From Cloeon dipterum (lineage: Eukaryota; Arthropoda; Insecta; Ephemeroptera; Baetidae), in contig NC_088787.1 of NCBI RefSeq assembly GCF_949628265.1, forward strand, positions 4,206,501-4,270,500: DNA of 64,000 nucleotides, read 5' to 3'. The notes under the pieces were generated by a model that was not told the DNA's origin, searched no databases, and worked only from the letters and a program-made list of their open reading frames with translations. Shown one piece after another: positions 24,021 to 36,234 of this stretch (within the stretch, counting starts at the first letter, position 1; each line of letters starts with the position of its first letter). A program made the translations under genes and the position numbers.

Positions 24021-25658
24021 CTACAATTCTACGTAGCTGATTCTCTTCAAAATGCAATAATCATTCGTCAAATCGCCTTCGTCGGTCTTGACGCTGATTT
24101 TCGGAGGTTCGAAAAAGGTGTTTTTGTGCTCCTGGAAATCAGGGCTGGTGACGAGGTTGCGGAGAAAGCGCGGCCGATCGATCCGCAGCCGCAGAGTGAG
24201 GCGTCCGCCGGCAGGCACGGTCACGCAAAGCTTCAAAAACATCCAGCCGTCCTTTTCCAATTTGGCGGGAAACTTAATTTGCCGGCAGAAAGTCTCCTTG
24301 AACACCGACACCGAGCACTCGCCCTCCAGGTTGCATGGGTATCCCTCTGCCTCTCTATTTTACCAAATAAAGAAATAAAAAAAAACGAGAATTTATTTAA
24401 TTTTACCTGATTTCTTCCAAAAATTCCTTTTCCAAATCCAACTCGCAGAAAATCTCAAATGCAGTGAGTTTAACGCATTTCTTGGTGCGCAGTTCCAGCG
24501 AGAATTCAAGACTGCCCTGCGGCTCAAACCAATTTCCCGCCCTGAAAATGTCTTTTCGACTTTGGATGTCGCTCTTTGGGACCAAAACCAAAGTCCTGGC
24601 TCTCTTGATGCTCCTCTTCATTGTGTTGGCACAAATTGTTTTCGGCAAGGGCGGCAGGACGATAAAACGGCGTTGACAAGGACTCGCGGAGTAAAACGCG
24701 AGGTATTCCTGCTCTTCGCGCGTTAAATAGGAGAAAAATCGAGGAAGGTTGGAAAAATCATCAGCATTCAGGGCAAGGAGGCGCAGCTTCGGCAGGCAAC
24801 AATTTCGGAAGAATGTTCTGTTAAATTAAAATTAAAATTGAATTTTAATTAATTTTACTATGGGATTGTTACCGTGGATCAGTTTTTTTCTCACTGATCT
24901 CGAGACTGGCGGAGACGAGCGCAAACTCTGAAATGTCGGCCATCTCTATCAAGGACAAGAATAACCTGAACGGTTCTTCTTCAAGGTCGCGGAAACTTTC
25001 GTTTTGCAGGCATTCCTTGGTGTTCACACTCAGAAACTGAAAATAATTGTTTTAAAATAGTCTAAAACATACTATTTTAATACTTTGAGACAAGTCGTAG
25101 AGATGACAAAACTTTTGTAGTGCGAGTTTAAGACGTTCCACACGTTTTCCGCGGAGAGGAACTTGTTCATCAACAATTTGGCGCTAAACTGGTCCAAACC
25201 AATGATTTCGAACCGATCAGCAGCAAGAGCTAACTGCACGCAAGCGTCCAAACTGTCCACTTCGGACAACAGGTTGCCGTTAAGGTGGATGAACCTAAAT
25301 AGCGTATTCGTCAAAATTAGATATTTAAATAAATTTTCAAGCTTTACTCGAGGGCTAACTTAAGGACGTCCGCATCGATGTTTTTTAACACTTTTTTCGG
25401 CGTTCCAGAAATTGGATACGCCAGCTCCAAAAGGCGCTTGCTGCCTATCGTCAGGTCACTATGAAAAGCTTTGACCTCCTGAGGAAGAGAGTTTTAATCT
25501 GAAAATAAACTATAATTCCGTGATCTTACCGTCACAGTTTGGTCCTTGTTGACGACTTTGATGGCGTAGTCGGCCAACTTGTCCATTGCTTGGTACCTGA
25601 TGTTGAGCCAGTTGACTTTGGGATAGTTTGCCGACAAAGGAATTAATGTCTCTCCCAT
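24021..25658 (-). CDS. BTB/BACK-like protein, divergent
   Basis: Six exons on the minus strand (25658-25530, 25478-25348, 25294-25084, 25036-24873, 24817-24407, 24354-24021) join in frame to 459 aa, all with GT-AG introns of about 45-55 bp. Residues about 45-95 look like the second half of a BTB fold (FHSDLTIGSKRLLELAY, then ALEFIHLNGNLLSEVDSLD). This is followed by the BACK-type helices LDACVQLALAADRFEI and NVWNVLNSHYKSF and by FLSVNTKECLQNESFRDL. The C-terminal 200 residues are beta-rich and may be a PHR-like fold, but I cannot assign it. BTB-BACK proteins often recruit substrates to Cul3 ligases (family knowledge). The BTB part seems short at the N-terminus. Poly(A) context is A/T-rich near 24,000. 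It interrupts the zinc-finger cluster. Confidence 0.7.
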
Positions 25659-25989
25659 TTTGAGTTGAAATGCGGCTGATAACTAAGACACGACTTGACA
25701 CTCTGAAGGATGCAGACGTATTAGCTCGCTATGGTTTGAGGATTGGCTGTCTTGTGGAATGCCACACTATAAAAGAGGTCAAAGTACAAAATGCTCCAAG
25801 AAGATTGGTTTAGATTCAAATATTTGTTTTCCTTCTGTACACACACAGAACAAACAAACGCATATTTCTAAAGCGAACAAATCTTTTTTAGCGTAAATAT
25901 TGGTCCCAGTGCTTTTATGCTGTCTCTTTTTGTGGTCGAAAAGCGCTGGAGTCAAAATACATTTTAACGGATTAGATTACCAAATTTTG

Positions 25990-26105
25990 ATGCCATTGGT
26001 GGCGCTGCGGGCAGCCTGACTTCCCCCTCCTCCTGGCCATTCATTACAACTGACGTCACTCGAGTCGCGTGCCACTTTTGTTGCAGGTTGCATAATTTGC
26101 TCGTG
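25990..26105 (+). repeat. CRE module copy 8 (TGACGTCA at 26051-26058)
   Basis: CATTGGTGGCGCTGCGGGC, TTCCCCCTCCTCCTGGCC, TGACGTCACTCGAGTCGCG, GTGCCACTTTTGTTGCAGG. It lies about 40 bp beyond the minus-strand AATAAA (about 26,150) of gene I and faces I. 25,659-25,989 upstream of the BTB gene shows nothing else I recognise. Confidence 0.82.
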
Positions 26106-26439
26106 TTACCATCAAAATAATTCAATTTTATTGTTTTGAAATATTTTATTAGAAAATTATGATACAAACGTCGCAGAGAGCAGAAACTACGCTTGAAAAT
26201 CGATTTACAGATTTGATACAAAGAAAACATAGTTGGAGAATTAAACATATTTTGATTTTACATCATTACTTGCCATATGTATAGTGCTTGTTTACTTAAT
26301 GAATCAGTGGAAAAATCAATTTTGAACGAAATGACAGAATTTTAAATATCATTACAGCAAAACAATCTTAAGCTTACTTCTAGCATCTTTGATTATTTAA
26401 CCCCTTCAACAATAAACTCCCTTTTGAAAATGAGCACAG

Positions 26440-28681
26440 CTAAGGATTGTCTATGCCGTGAATTGCTAGTAAATGTTTTTTCACACTTTCGCCAGACATT
26501 GATTTTCCGCACACCTTACAATTTTCCATAGTTTTGTTTCTCAAATGTGCATTCATTTTGTGGTGAGCCAGGAAATAAGGGGAAACGAATTTCTTTTCAC
26601 ACTGGTCACATTTGAATTTGCGTTCAATCAAAAAGTGCGTCATGGCCAAGTGGTTTTTCAAGTATGCAAAATTAGTGAAGGTTTTGGGACAGTGCGCGCA
26701 GTGCTTCAAGTTCAGTCTTTTGTGAAAGTGATTCAAGTGGGTTTTCAGTATTTTTGCACTTTTGTAGTACCTTTTGCACGGCTCGCACTTGAATCCAAGT
26801 GTTTTGTACCTCAAACCACGCCACAAATTGTTCCTGTGTTTCTTTTTCACGTGGTAATCCAACAAAGCAAGAAATTTAAATGCCTTTGGGCACTTGTCAC
26901 ATTTGAGGGGAGTTTGTTTGCACGTTTTCAAGTGAGATTGGTACAAACCTGAGCATTCAAATTCATTCTTGCAGCGCTTGCAGTTCATTCTGTTCAAATG
27001 GTGACTCATATATCCAACAGTAACATCTGAATTGCACATTGAGCAAACCCGCGTCTCATGATTTAGTCTTACATGTTCTGCCAAAATCTGCTTTGTAGAA
27101 AACAATTTGTGGCATTTGACGCACTTGATCGATTTTGGCAAATGAAAACGAGAGACGTGAAGTGACAATTTCCCTTTCGATTTAGATTTGTACTCGCAAT
27201 GATGGCAATTGTACCCCTTTGCTTTGTCTTCTTCCCTGTGAAGAGCGTCGAAGTGGAAAATCATTTCAGGTTCGGATTTGAAATAAGAAAGGCAACCAAA
27301 GAATTTGCATTTAACGTGAAACTCAGAATGAACCCGATGAATATGATTTCTGAGATCTCTCGACCACCGAAACTCTTTCTCACAAAAATTGCACTTGATC
27401 AATTTCTTTGCTTGGGATTTCTCATGCACTTCCTTGGTGTGGCTTTGCTTTTCCTCGAAAGTGTGGAAATAAGTGACACAATTACGATTATCACACCTGA
27501 TGGCATTCGCGTGCATAAATCTCATGTGACTTCCAATGTTTGCGACAGCTTGTCCACAGTAGAAACATTTCCACCTGCTCTTCTGACCGTCAGACTTTGT
27601 CACGTGCTCTGCATTTTCGTCTTTCTCGCTTTTCGGCATCTCAATCTTCTCCAGCTGCACCCAGCACTGCTCTGCTTTTCCGTCTGTAACAATTAATGCA
27701 GTCCAATTTAAAATATAATAAGTGGTTATTTAATTAATAACACAAAATAATACATTAAAAATATTTTGACATAATTTGAGATTTCTAGGGTGGGGTGTAA
27801 CAGCGGTAATTTCGGAATTTTATTTATCACACTTATTATGATATTAAAAATAATGGGTGCTCTGAAATTTATTTATAAATCTCTTGAAAGATATAACAGG
27901 TTGTTTTTATTTCCTAAGATGTATTAATCACCTTTTTGCTCATTTCGAATTATTTCCATTGGTTCCCTATTTGGGTGACATTTTTACCGAAACATATTAA
28001 CATTTAATTTTGGCATTTTGATTCATTCCTTCAGACAAAATTACGCTCAAAAATGATAACTGGATAAGTTTAATTAAAGGGCGTCTCTGTAAAATTAGGA
28101 ACAAGAAATAAGAATTGAAGAGTCGAATGTATCGTCAAAGGCGGTAAAACCATAATTTTTACCACTTGTCGTGAAGCAATAAATTTTACATCTACATAGT
28201 TCGTTTATTTTGTATTTTTTTCTTCGATATATTGCGATTTGAATTAGGTTTATGCAACTTCCTTCTTACAAATTAAAAATTTCTTCGATTAGTTCTTCCT
28301 CTCAATATAGTCCTAAAATAAATTTATAGCTCATTTACCTAGATATTTCTTCCTCAGCTCCTTCGCCACGTCATCCAAATATTCCAGATCCTGCGGCCAC
28401 CAAGCCAAGGCTTCGAACTCGCTGAAATATTTAGCATGAAACCTTAACATAGAAAAAAATGTTACTCAAGTCAATAAAAAGAACCCAGCTGCTGCTCACT
28501 CAGCGTGCCAGATGCAGAAATAACAAATCAGATCTTCATCCTCGATTTCCTCTGAAAATTCGTGGCCGCAGACGCTTAAGAACCAGGTCTGCAGCTTCTC
28601 CTTGTCCAATTGCACAGCCTGGACAGCGCCGTCCGCCGTCGGACGCTCGCACAAAACGCAGAGTGGCTTCACCAGCGGCAT
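26440..28681 (-). CDS. ZAD-like C2H2 zinc-finger protein, subfamily 1 (gene I), intact, mosaic exon 1
   Basis: Exons 28681-28500, 28442-28339 and 27683-26440 give 509 aa. Exon 1 begins MPLVKPLC like subfamily 1, then CVLCERPTADG like subfamily 2, then VQLDKEK like subfamily 1 again: a conversion tract of about 15-40 bp. Exon 2 FHAKYFSEFEALAWW. The linker carries KSEKDENAEHVTKSD. Thirteen finger units, C-terminus HGIDNP. Intron 2 (655 bp) starts like those of A and K (TTAATGCAGTCCAATTTA). Head-to-head with J, 1.69 kb. Likely nuclear DNA-binding regulator. Confidence 0.9.
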
Positions 28682-30372
28682 CACAGCAACTCGAAATGGC
28701 GCGAATGAGACCTGAGAACAGCTGCAGTTCGTCAGGTCGTCAGGTGGATTACAGGGTAAACGAAAAGGAAGAGGAATTGCTGGGAGAAACTTTAGCAAAT
28801 CTATCGATTTGAAAGGGAAAAATTAAACATTGAAGCAATTATTTATTAATATTTTATATTTATTTTCAATCAACAAAAAGTCCACATTTTGATTCTTAAA
28901 ATTTTACAATTGAGTTAATTTTTTAACTCCTGATCAATCTCCTAAATATAAATAGAGCGGCAAGTTTAAAAAGCAATAAAAATTGTACTCTCTCTTCACT
29001 CCCTTTGGAACGTCGGCGAACTGAATTATCACCACAGTTGCCATTGGTTAATTTTCTCCCAAGTGGCAAAATCTCAATGAAATGACCTTGATTGGATCCA
29101 TCAGAACTGTAAATCAATAGCTGGAAACATTCGCAATTATTAAAACCAATGAACAAGCAATTGAGGTAAATTATCAAAAGAGATGCACCAGCCTTTATCA
29201 GTTAAGACTGTTCTTCTGGATTGATTCCAGCTGCTACATATTTAGCTAAAAGTTTAATAGACAACGGTGCATTTAAAATCACGATTTCTGCTTCCCCGTC
29301 TAATGATCTATTAATAATTTTGCAATTTTTTTGCAATGTGTAATAAGCCAACCAACGTTAAATAAAATATTGAATAAATAATTTAATATTTTTAACACAG
29401 GAGTTTGTGTTCTTGCTCGACCCCGAATCGCAATTTCCAGTTCAACACTGGAATTTTATTTTCAACCAATCAAAGTCGAGCCGAGTTTAGCTTTTATTTT
29501 GTTTTCTGGTTTGGGATGTCATTCATTCTATCCTGGTGGTGCTGTAGGCCTCGCCCTCCATTCGTTACCACTGACGTCATTAATGTCGCGTGCCACTTTT
29601 GTTGCGGGTTGCATAAGTGCACGATCTGTAGGCGCGGCAAAAGACAACGATTGCTATTTTTGACGCAGTCGCAATGTCGCAATACAATTCTTTTCCAGTC
29701 AGCCTTAATATTGTTCACATGATTATACTCACGTGAACGAAACTGAGTTGTATCCCGTATTCTCCGTAACAAGATGTAGATAAGATTATAGTCTCTTAAT
29801 ATTACAGTTTGCTAAATGAGCTTACGTTTATTATTGTTGGAACTTTGGTTAAATTTTTAAGATGGCGAAAATATCAGAGTCAATCGATTCGTTTTAAATT
29901 AAAATCATAAATACAAGTTTACTAGTCAGAAAATTGGTAAAGCTAATTTTGCCATCAAATGGAAAAGATTGAATTTTAAATATTATATTTTTATTGAAAT
30001 ATTTTCATTGAGGAGTGCGCTGATTCTCTGGGGAAGCATTGTATTATTTGCGTGCTCGTGGTTAACACAAAGATTATTTTTATTACATACATCCCAAAAA
30101 TTTAAGTAAAATAATTAATTACATTGTTTTTATTGGCATATTGAGGTTTTTCATCCAGATTTTACCAAGGAGAAAAATGTTTCCTTGAGTTTGTCAAGAT
30201 TCATATATTTCCCCAGCACAACTCAAATACACCTTGCATGTTTAAGATTTTAGGGAAAAATATTCAACATTCCTCGAAATTGGAATGCGCATTTTTCGGA
30301 TTTTTCGATCAGTTTAACAACCCTTCTTTTCTACTCTTTAAAACTCATTGCTTCAAAGGTTCTCGCTCGGAA
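28682..30372. promoter_or_regulatory. Divergent intergenic region between I and J
   Basis: 28,800-29,300 is almost identical to 3,140-3,640 in the A/B promoter, and 29,740-30,370 to 4,080-4,717. Only small indels separate them (for example an extra TTGCCATTGG at about 29,038), so the two divergent promoters stem from one recent block duplication. A CRE module sits at 29,515-29,645. Confidence 0.7.
29515..29645 (+). repeat. CRE module copy 9 (TGACGTCA at 29572-29579)
   Basis: TGGTGGTGCTGTAGGCCTCG, TGACGTCATTAATGTCGCG, GTGCCACTTTTGTTGCGGG, GCGGCAAAAGACAACG; Inr-like AGTCAGCC at about 29,697-29,704. It points towards gene J, ATG 800 bp on. The geometry matches copy 2 and gene B. Confidence 0.85.
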
Positions 30373-32012
30373 ATGTCGTCCGCAAGGCCACTCTGCGTTT
30401 TGTGCGAGCGTCCGACGGCGGACGGCGCTGTCCAGGCTGTCCACGTGGACAAGGAGAAGCTGCAGACTTGGTTGTTGAACGTCTCCGGCTATGAATTCGC
30501 CGAGGAAATCGAGGATGAAGATCTGATTTGCTACTTTTGCATTTGGCACGCAGAGTGAGTCAATTGAAAAGTACTGTTAAATACTAATGACTTTATTTTT
30601 ATTTTTTTTTTAAGATTTCTGGCCAAACGCGGCCTGAATTTTGAGGCTGATTCTTGGTGGCCTCAGGATTTGGATTTTTTGGACGACGCGGCAAAAGAGT
30701 TGCGGAAATATTATTTTGGTAAATTAATTCTATAAAGCGTTTAATTAAGAACATTAACATAATTTTTATTGCTTTTCTAGATGGAAAGGTTGAGCAGGTC
30801 TGGGTTCAGTTGGAGGAAATTGATGACTTGGAGACCGAAGAAGAAGAAACTGAATCAAAATCAGGACCTGAGCAAAAGAAGATCAATTGTTTCTACTGCA
30901 TAAAGTCATACAGATATAGTACAACCTTGGCTTACCACGTAAAGAATGCGCACAAAAATGCCATCAGGTGCGAAAAACGAAGCTGTGCTACCTATTTTCA
31001 TACAATTGAGGACAAAGCAGATCACGTCAAGAATTTTCACGAGATGCCAAAGGAACGAAAAAATTATCAATGCTGTTTTTGTGAGAAGAAATTCCTTTAC
31101 CATAGTCACTTCCGCACGCATGTTCGTCGTGTTCACCATGAATTTTCAGAGAAATGCACTTTCCGAGGTTGCCTAATTTATTTCAAAACTGATGATGAAA
31201 TGAAATCCCACTTTGACTCAACTCACAAGGAGATAGACGAGGCCAAAAAACACGAATGCAATTATTGTGGGCATAGAGCAAAGCTAAAAGTACATTTGGA
31301 AATTCACATTGCTGCGAAGCATTTGCCGAATACAATCAAGTGTGAAAAGTGCGACAGATGGTTCTCTTCCAAGATATTGCTGAAGCAGCATGCCCGTCAA
31401 GATCATTCGTTCAAAATTTGCTCAGTATGCAATGCAGAAGTTACTTCGCAAAGATTCAGTCTCCACCTGAAAAAGCAGAAATGCCAACGCTGCAAAAGCA
31501 ACTTTGACTGCACAGGGCTAAATCAAATGCACTGGAAAACATGCAAAGAAACTCAGTTTAAGTGTGAAAAATGTGCAAAAACGTTCCAAATGCGTTCCCT
31601 GCTGAATTACCACGTGCGAGGATCCCACAGAAACAACTGGCGTGGTTTGCAATACAAGAATCTCGGCTTCAAATGCAGACCATGCAAAACATACTACAGA
31701 AGTGCTCAAGCCTTGAAAAATCACCTGAAATATTCACACGGCGCAGCTAATTTGAAGCAATGCGCGCACTGTCCCAGAAACTATTCAAATCTCAGATCGT
31801 TGAAACGCCATTTGGCGATGAAACACAATTTGATCGAGCGTCAGTTTGAATGTGATTTCTGTAAGAAGGAATTTGTCTGGAAAGGTCTTCTCTCTGAGCA
31901 TATTAAATTTTCCCATTTGAATCGTGCCCGTGGAAAATGCACATTATGCGGCAAGGAAATGCTAATCAGTTACATGGAAAAACACATTCGTTATGTCCAC
32001 GGTAAACAATAA
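30373..32012 (+). CDS. ZAD-like C2H2 zinc-finger protein, subfamily 2 (gene J), intact
   Basis: Exons 30373-30554, 30615-30718 and 30781-32012 give 505 aa. Start MSSARPLCVLCERPTADG; C8, C11, C53, C56. Exon 2 FLAKRGLNFEADSWWPQD. Acidic linker (DDLETEEEETESKSG). Thirteen finger units; the fingers 9-10 linker is one residue shorter (RNNWRGLQ rather than RNNSWRGLQ). C-terminus HIRYVHGKQ as in G, its closest relative over exon 3, while the promoter is closest to B's. Likely nuclear DNA-binding regulator. Confidence 0.9.
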
Positions 32013-32289
32013 GCCACTCTCAGTTACACCGCTTTCGAAAATGTACCAATCTATTGAAATTAAATTAGAAATCTTTTTTGTAATTAGAATTAAAAACTTT
32101 CTCAAATTGATTTACTGGTGTGTCTGATTTCACCTTTGGCCAAACTGGAAAGCAACATTTTCCAAAGTTGACATCGAAAATTCCTTCCCAAATTGAGGCA
32201 AAATTCACAAATAATTGCAACACTAGAACAAATAAAAAGGGTGGGAAAGATTCCTTTCACCAGTTGAAATGTAAGGATACTCTGGATAG

Positions 32290-32690
32290 AATGCAAAGAG
32301 CCATAAACGTGGAACGAACCTGACAATGGGAGACCGAAATCGCAAGACGCGCAGAAAATCAATCAATTTTACTGCAGCCCTTGTTCGGATGGCATTTTTT
32401 TAGATTTTCACTGCAAAGGCAAAGCGTAACACTGCACTCATTTTCGAGACACTACAAAATGCAATTTAAAAACATTTCTATTTTCCCATAAAATAGATTT
32501 TGGGAGTTAAAAAGCCATGCTGTTTTAAATGGATCCAACGTCTCATGCAACAACGGTGGTGGCTCGAAGCTAGATATCTCTGCGAATTTTATTTAAAAAA
32601 AAAATCATCTGTTTCAAAGAGCCAAACATACATTAATTGTATCTGTTTCAATCGCATTCTTCATAAATATTTCTCCACACAGAGGAATAT
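32290..32690 (-). repeat. Inverted copy of part of the 690-bp repeat
   Basis: Reverse-complemented, this reads like 7,145-7,510: TTTCTGCGCGTCTTGCGATT, GTTCGTTCCACGT at one end and GATATCTAGCTTCGAGCC at the other. The CRE module that follows in the plus-strand copies is absent here. The neighbouring 32,013-32,220 is J's 3' flank, shared with G. Confidence 0.65.
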
Positions 32691-33014
32691 GTGTTCTAAA
32701 AATATTCCGTTGATAGCATTAAATTGGTCGAGAAATAAAAACGTAAGTAAATCGATTGACCTTCATCTTTACAGCAATTGTGCGTAAAATCATGTGTCTG
32801 GCATGTCTCCGCAAACAATGCAAATTTATTTTCAACTTTTTGATAAAATGATGCGATTATAAATTCTTATTCGTGCGCATCAGCATTATATTCTTGAGTG
32901 CTGCGTCGGAAAATAGGTCGCACTAAATCGCAGGGAACGAAAAATGCATTTGAAACCCAAGGATCCTCTTTTAGTCGAGCGTTTTAGTTCAGCTTTTTAT
33001 TTATTTCCCTGGCT

Positions 33015-33150
33015 AGGGATGTCATCATTCATTCGTTGGTGGCGCTTTCGGCATTCTGGCTTCCCTCTCCTTCCATACATTGACTCTGACGTCACTCTCG
33101 GGTCGCGTGCCACTTACGTTTCGGGTTGCAAAAGGTGCTTGATAATATGC
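33015..33150 (+). repeat. CRE module copy 10 (TGACGTCA at 33087-33094)
   Basis: TTCGTTGGTGGCGCTTTCGG, TTCCCTCTCCTTCC, TGACGTCACTCTCGGGTCGC, then a TTTCGGGTTGCAAAAGGTGC variant. It lies about 95 bp before the minus-strand AATAAA (about 33,245) of gene K and faces K. 32,700-33,014 shows nothing else. Confidence 0.8.
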
Positions 33151-34030
33151 AGGCTGCACAGCACTGAAAATAGACAGTCAATTGTTTTGCCAATTTAGGG
33201 TAGTTTTCATCTAGAAAAAATAAACTTTATTGTTTTTAAAGGTTTTATTAGACAATGAAGTTACAAACGACGCGAAAAGCAAGAATTACGATTCATAATT
33301 AACGATTTGGAAAATTGAAAAAAGACAATATAGTTGGAGAATTGTATTAAACCTTTGCTTTTACATCGCTTGCTTTAAAATGCTTGTCCGATTAATATAT
33401 CAGGTGAAAATAATTAGAAATGAAATGACAGAATTTTAAACATCAATCCGGCAAAACAATATTAGCATCTTGGATCGTTTCTGCACTTCAAAAAATTATC
33501 AGATTTTTGTATAGCCATTTGAAATTGGGCACAGTTAAGGATTGTCTATGCCATGAATTTCCAGCAAATGTCTTTTCACACTATGGCAATACATTGATTT
33601 TCCGCACACCTTGCAAGAGTTCAGAGTTTTGTTTCTCAAATGTGTTCGTCTTTTATGTTTAGCCATGAAATACGAGGAAATGAATTTCTTTCCACACTGG
33701 TCACATTCAAATTTTCGTTCAATTAAAAGGTGCGCCATGGCCAAGTGGTTTATCAAGTGTGCAAAATTAGTGAAGCTTTTTGGACAGTGAGCGCAGTGCT
33801 TCAAATTCATTTTGTGAACGTGATTCAGGTGGATTTTCAAGATTTTTTCACTTTTGTAGTAAATTTTGCACGGGTCGCACTTAAATCCAAGATTTTTGTG
33901 CTGCAAACCGAGCCAGGAATTGTTTCCGTGTTTCCTTTTGACGTGGTACTCCAACAAAGCAACCCGTGCAGAAATTTATTGGCAAAACATATTCCAGGAA
34001 TAATCCAACTTTGTCAAAGAATATTCCGCG

Positions 34031-34269
34031 AGAATATAATTCGATTAAGAAATGTTTACGCTTTATTTAATCCAGGATTAATCCATAGAATATTCCAAAA
34101 AAGATATTCCAGGAATGTTCCTGGATTAATTCAAAAGGAGAACTTTTGAAATACAAAATTTCTCCTTTGGTTTAATCTAGGAACAATCCTGGAATATCTT
34201 TTAGGAATATTCTTTGGATTAATCCTGGATTAAATAAAGCGTAAACATTTCTTAATCGAATTATATTCT
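34031..34269. repeat. Left long hairpin of the transposon
   Basis: 34,031-34,084 and 34,216-34,269 are perfect inverted copies (54 bp each). Inside them a second, imperfect pair of about 55 bp continues to a loop of about 25 bases at 34,141-34,164. The GGATTAATCC and GGAATATTCC words are themselves palindromic. Confidence 0.9.
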
Positions 34270-35430
34270 TCTTATGTAGCTTATAATATTCCTAGAATAG
34301 TCTTTTTTCCCCTTTTAGATAATCTTAGAATATTCCCAGAACATTTCCTAAGGGTGAATTGGGTTTTATTAGGTAATTATTTAAATAATCAACTACATAT
34401 TTTTTAAATTAAAAATTTGCAAAATTTATTGATTTATCGACGCATTTCACATTTTATCAATTCATTACATTTACATTTTTTGGTTTATCTTTTAAAAATC
34501 TGATGACAACGAAGGGTTTTCGCGACCGCCATGTGATTTTTTCTGCAAGAAATGATAACACACGACGGGGTTAAACACAAAACAAAAATATTTTGCTCAC
34601 CAAGCGTTTTACCGTGCACAAAACCATAAATAATTGAACGAAATGATTTCGTTTAAAATATAAGATTGTAGGAAATACACAAACTTAACATTAGAATATG
34701 ACACTGTTCGCTGCTTAAATTTAAATTTATTTAAAACCATTTAAAATTTCAGAAAAATATTTTCAAACAAAAAGTCGAATTCAACAATACTGCAAAATCG
34801 ATGATGTAAATAAATGTTGAGTTCAAAGGTACAAAAGCATACATGTTACATACATTTATTATGCCAGCCCAATCTTAAGTTTAATTTAATGATGTTAACA
34901 ATATTTGTTTTATGTATCTAAACGCCTTTTTTGTTACTGAACTTTCTTGCATCATAAGTATAGTATTAGAAGACTCTGTACATGATATTAGAAGTGATAA
35001 AAATTACATACAATACATGGCCGGAATAAAAAAACTAATATGCTTACATTTATTTCAAAGGCAAAATCGAGTAAGTACATACTGCTGTTACGAACGATGC
35101 TTGGACACATTAAATAACATTGTTCAAATGTAAATTAATTAAGTTACAGTAGTTAATATATAAATATTATCCAAGGCAACTACACAATTATGTATACAAA
35201 TAATATACATACATACATATTACTGAATAGCATTAATTTTACATAACATCAACTATGCATTATAATTGCGCAGGTTCATTCAAGCATTCGCGATGGTGTT
35301 TCCGAACACACATAAATGATAATATTCTAAAATACATAAGTTAACCACGTATACATATACCTTTTACTGCTCATGATGAGGTGACACTGATTGTGAGTGA
35401 TTGATTTTGCGAGTACTTATTCAACTGAGA

Positions 35431-35709
35431 CGGGATTGCAAATGCAAAAACATACGCTGGATGCGACTACCATGCGCGCGTCAGAGCGTCTTGAGGTCTT
35501 GAGTCTTGATGAGGATTGGTATGCGGCGCTTGGGCGCTCGTGGTTCAAGGACAGTGCGCATTGAGGAAATGGAAGGAATCGACTGTAATTCTGACATTCC
35601 ATCAACGGCAGAAGCGAGTCCTTGCAAGTTTGGGCGACGGCAGAAACCCAAGCAGCCAACCGCCTGCTGCCGTAAACCCCTCCTACGCTGGACGATTGAG
35701 CGAGAGTAG
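35431..35709 (+). other. G+C-rich open frames in the transposon core (possible captured gene fragment)
   Basis: A frame opens with ATG at 35,441 (MQKHTLDATTMRASERLEVL and on, about 40 codons), stopping at about 35,563. A second, overlapping frame continues to 35,709 with a basic, Cys-containing C-terminus (CKFGRRQKPK). Base composition is clearly higher in G+C than the rest of the element. TATAAAAG occurs at about 35,955. It could be a captured exon or chance; I recognise no family. Confidence 0.25.
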
Positions 35710-36045
35710 TGTAGCAATGCTGCAGCTCTAACGTGCGCGCTCCTTTCTTTCCCGCCAAATATATTTCTCTCTTTATCTCAACAAAATAAAGAAAACTTGG
35801 AAACTTATAAAAACCTCGATCTCTACGCGTTCTCTGAATCTTCTACCGCAACACCATAAATTGTATAAAATAGTGCGCCCTCTCTATGCCTTTCGCCACC
35901 CATTATATGTAGGAGCGTACATGCTTGTGCAGTCGCCGCAAACGCGAGCAGACTATAAAAGCCCTAAAATCCTCTTTTTAACCCTTTTTGTCTTTCGTGA
36001 CCAGACTTGTTACAAATTTGACAGTTTATTGGTTATTAAATACAA

Positions 36046-36234
36046 AAGAATATTCCTGGAATATTCCTTGAAATAATTTTTTGGATTGTTCCTAAACTGA
36101 TCCAAAGAATATTCCTAGAATAATCACGAATGCAAATTAATTTTTACACCATCAGGATTAATCTAGGAATATTCTTTGGATCAGTTTAAGAATAATCCAA
36201 AAATTTATTCTAAGGAATATTCCAGGAATATTCT
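36046..36234. repeat. Right long hairpin of the transposon
   Basis: 36,046-36,120 pairs imperfectly with 36,161-36,234 (AGAATATTCCTGGAATATTC against its complement, plus the GGATTGTTCCTAAACTGATC word). The loop is about 40 bases. Further GGAATATTCC-type words fill 36,280-36,534. Confidence 0.85.

Noticed and set aside
34912..35133. 73-codon frame inside the transposon as a possible transposase piece
   Set aside because: No DDE-type or helix-turn-helix pattern; A/T-rich chance frame.
35417..35758. 113-codon minus-strand frame in the transposon core as a gene
   Set aside because: Overlaps the plus-strand frames, has no recognisable domain and could be chance in a G+C-rich patch.
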